A stretch of 64,000 nucleotides of DNA from Streptacidiphilus jeojiense (GTDB taxonomy: Bacteria > Actinomycetota > Actinomycetes > Streptomycetales > Streptomycetaceae): contig NZ_JOEH01000006.1 of NCBI RefSeq assembly GCF_000719095.1, positions 248,001-312,000 of the forward strand. The letters run 5' to 3'. Under the pieces are notes generated by a model. It saw only the letters and a program-made list of their open reading frames with translations. It ran no database searches and was not told the DNA's origin. Position numbers and translations under genes: made by a program. Below are positions 62,279 to 64,000 of the stretch, in pieces. How positions within the stretch are numbered: the first letter of the stretch is position 1; each line of letters starts with the position of its first letter.

Positions 62279-62467
62279 GCCGGGGTGACTCTCCGCTGGG
62301 GTCGGGGCTCGATCAGGGGCGTCTGGCGATTTGCACCAATTTGTGGGCTTCCTGTGAATGATACGTAGGATGTTGGGATGGTAGGGCGCGTTGTGGCAGG
62401 CCTCACGTCGGCCGGATGCCGCTCGCAGGCGGGTTCCGGGGGCCGGGGTTGCCCGGGTGTACGGGCC

Positions 62468-64000
62468 TCAGGGGGCCGGAGCGTCCGCCGCCACCTCCCG
62501 TGAGGCCGCGCTCACCGGCACGTCGGGGTCGCGGAACCAGCTGCCCTGGACCGCCCACTGCACCAGCATCAGCACCAGGCCCAGCACCAGCGCGCCGATC
62601 CCGATCACGGTCACCCCGCCGACGTCGCCGACCCAGGGCAGGTTGACCGAGGTGTAGCCGTAGTTCGGGTCCGCGTAGACGTCGAAGGCGGCGTAGCAGA
62701 AGAAGAACAGCAGCATCAGCGCGCCCAGGCCCGGCAGGATGCCCTTGAACCAGAGGTCCCTGGCGCTGCGGGTGAGCACCCTGCGGAAGTACCAGACGCA
62801 GGCGAAGCCGGTGAGGCCGTAGTAGAAGGCGATGCCCAGGCCGACCGAGGCGATGGAGTCGTTGAGCACATTGGTGCTGACCTTCACCAGCAGCACGTAG
62901 AACGCGATCGACGCCAGGCCCATCGCGACGGTGGACCAGGTCGGGGTGAGGAAGCGGCGGTGCACCCGGGCGAAGTGCGAGGGGATCGCCTTGTGCGCGG
63001 CCATCGAGAAGGTGGTCCTGGCGGTCGGCAGGATGGTGGTCTGGGTGGAGGCCGCCGAGGAGGTCAGCACCATGAAGATCAGCAGCTTGGCCAGGAACCA
63101 GCCGAGCCCCTTGCCGCCGAAGACCGCGTTGCCGAGGCCGGAGAGCACGTCCCCGGAGTTGTCCGGGTTGGCCAGTCCGATGCCCTTGTCGCCGACCCCG
63201 GCGAAGGCCTGCGCCGAGGTGGTCACCAGGGCGTAGATGATCAGCAGCAGCACGGTGGAGATGACCGCGGCCCGGCCCGGGGTGCGCTCCTTGTCGGTGG
63301 TCTCCTCGTTGACGGAGACCGCGGTGTCCCAGCCCCAGTAGATGAAGACGGCGGCCAGGATGCCGGCGGTGAGGGCGCTCCCCGAGGACACGTCGAAGGG
63401 GTTGAACCAGGACGCGGAGATGTGGATCGACCCGCTGGGCGCGCCGCTGGAGTAGACCTTGACCAGCGCGGTGATCGCGAACACCGCCAGCATCGCCACC
63501 TCCACGCACAGCAGCCAGCGCTGCAGGGCGGCCGAGACCTCGATGCCGACGTAGCAGATCGCCGTCATCACGATGATCCAGATCACCCCGGCGACCGTGG
63601 TCCACAGGGTGCTGGAGGCCAGGCCGCCGAAGCCGAAGAGCTGGAAGCCGTAGGAGCCGGCGATCTGGGCCAGGTTCGCCATCACGATGACGTCGGCGAT
63701 GACGATGCCCCAGCCGCCCATCCAGCCGGTGCGCGGCCCGAAGGCCCGGGCGGCCCAGACGAAGGTGGTGCCGCAGTCCGGGTCGACCTCGTTGAGCTCC
63801 TTGTAGGCGTAGGCGATCAGCAGCATCGGGATGAAGGCGAGGATGGTGATGATCGGCGCCTGCAGCCCGACCCCGGCCACGATGATGCCGAGGGTGGCGG
63901 CCAGGCTGTAGGCGGGGGCGGTGGAGGCCAGGCCGATGGCGACGGAGGAGAACAGGCCGAGGGCGTTGCCCTTGAGGCCTTTCTCCCCGGCGCCGGAGCC
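62468..64000 (-). CDS. APC family amino acid permease, N-terminus cut by window edge
   Basis: A leftward gene that enters from the right edge; the visible 510 residues are open from position 64000. The first visible helix region contains GLKGNALGLFSSVAIGLASTAPAYSLAATLG, a classic APC-superfamily first helix, so only a short N-terminal stretch is missing. About 12 helices follow, with IYWGWDTAVSVNEETTDKERTPGRA and a C-terminal soluble tail. It probably imports an amino acid or amine. The frame also has an internal GTG at 63880, but helix 1 would then be lost. Confidence 0.9.
   Translation of the reverse strand, partial: GSGAGEKGLKGNALGLFSSVAIGLASTAPAYSLAATLGIIVAGVGLQAPIITILAFIPMLLIAYAYKELNEVDPDCGTTFVWAARAFGPRTGWMGGWGIVIADVIVMANLAQIAGSYGFQLFGFGGLASSTLWTTVAGVIWIIVMTAICYVGIEVSAALQRWLLCVEVAMLAVFAITALVKVYSSGAPSGSIHISASWFNPFDVSSGSALTAGILAAVFIYWGWDTAVSVNEETTDKERTPGRAAVISTVLLLIIYALVTTSAQAFAGVGDKGIGLANPDNSGDVLSGLGNAVFGGKGLGWFLAKLLIFMVLTSSAASTQTTILPTARTTFSMAAHKAIPSHFARVHRRFLTPTWSTVAMGLASIAFYVLLVKVSTNVLNDSIASVGLGIAFYYGLTGFACVWYFRRVLTRSARDLWFKGILPGLGALMLLFFFCYAAFDVYADPNYGYTSVNLPWVGDVGGVTVIGIGALVLGLVLMLVQWAVQGSWFRDPDVPVSAASREVAADAPAP

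Overview
The window is a 64 kb piece of a very GC-rich actinobacterial chromosome, most likely Streptomyces or a close relative (Kitasatospora, Streptacidiphilus). The reasons are strong GC bias at third codon positions, GGAGG-type ribosome sites with frequent GTG starts, and typical family content: a PucR regulator, SpoIIE phosphatase, DUF574 methyltransferase, ECF42/DGPF pair, Rpf-type wall enzyme and a DasR box at nagB. I identify 49 protein genes, two of them cut by the window edges. I see no RNA gene, CRISPR array or intact transposase.

Layout, left part (1-20 kb). A cut DUF885 gene and an alpha/beta hydrolase with a Cys nucleophile come first. A purine-type xanthine dehydrogenase set (FAD subunit plus a fused 2Fe-2S/Mo subunit, with a small Mo-cofactor oxidoreductase downstream) faces a PucR regulator. 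Next are an F420-type PPOX protein, a class II cholesterol oxidase homologue with a SnoaL-like protein, sthA, and a DGPF gene overlapping its ECF42 sigma factor. Then come a DUF574 methyltransferase, a PAP2 phosphatase, pgm, a DUF1003 protein and a 14-helix MFS exporter.

Carbohydrate region (20-46 kb). A 1433-residue secreted GH87-type alpha-1,3-glucanase is followed by a sarcosine-oxidase-like flavoprotein, a PTH2-like protein, a ThuA protein and a LacI regulator. The LacI gene faces a three-gene sugar pathway (Gfo/Idh/MocA, DUF993, sugar-phosphate isomerase). LacI-type palindromes precede both the pathway and the ThuA gene. A GH9 glycanase follows, then an HNH endonuclease, a PTP-like phosphatase overlapping a methyltransferase, an ArsR regulator facing an S41 protease, a GT39 membrane glycosyltransferase, an acyl-CoA ligase, nagB with a DasR box, and an AraC/MFS pair.

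Right part (46-64 kb). A four-helix membrane protein carries LysM domains outside and a BTAD-like domain inside. It is followed by a secreted Rpf-LysM-M23 wall hydrolase with a closely similar LysM. Next are a channel-like membrane protein, an arginase-fold protein lacking two usual metal-binding His, a second DGPF protein, a second MFS paralogue, an ArsR-SRPBCC-hydrolase operon, a methyltransferase, a gene-poor gap, an L,D-transpeptidase lipoprotein, a PAS-GAF-SpoIIE phosphatase and an APC permease cut by the right edge.

The signals least explained by known gene content are: a dispersed repeat of about 117 bp, ungapped between two copies that lie in two of the three gene-free gaps; an inverted-repeat block resembling an insertion-sequence end beside one copy; and several unrelated short tandem repeats (unit 8-18 bp) at gene ends. 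A candidate ECF42 promoter also precedes both DGPF genes.
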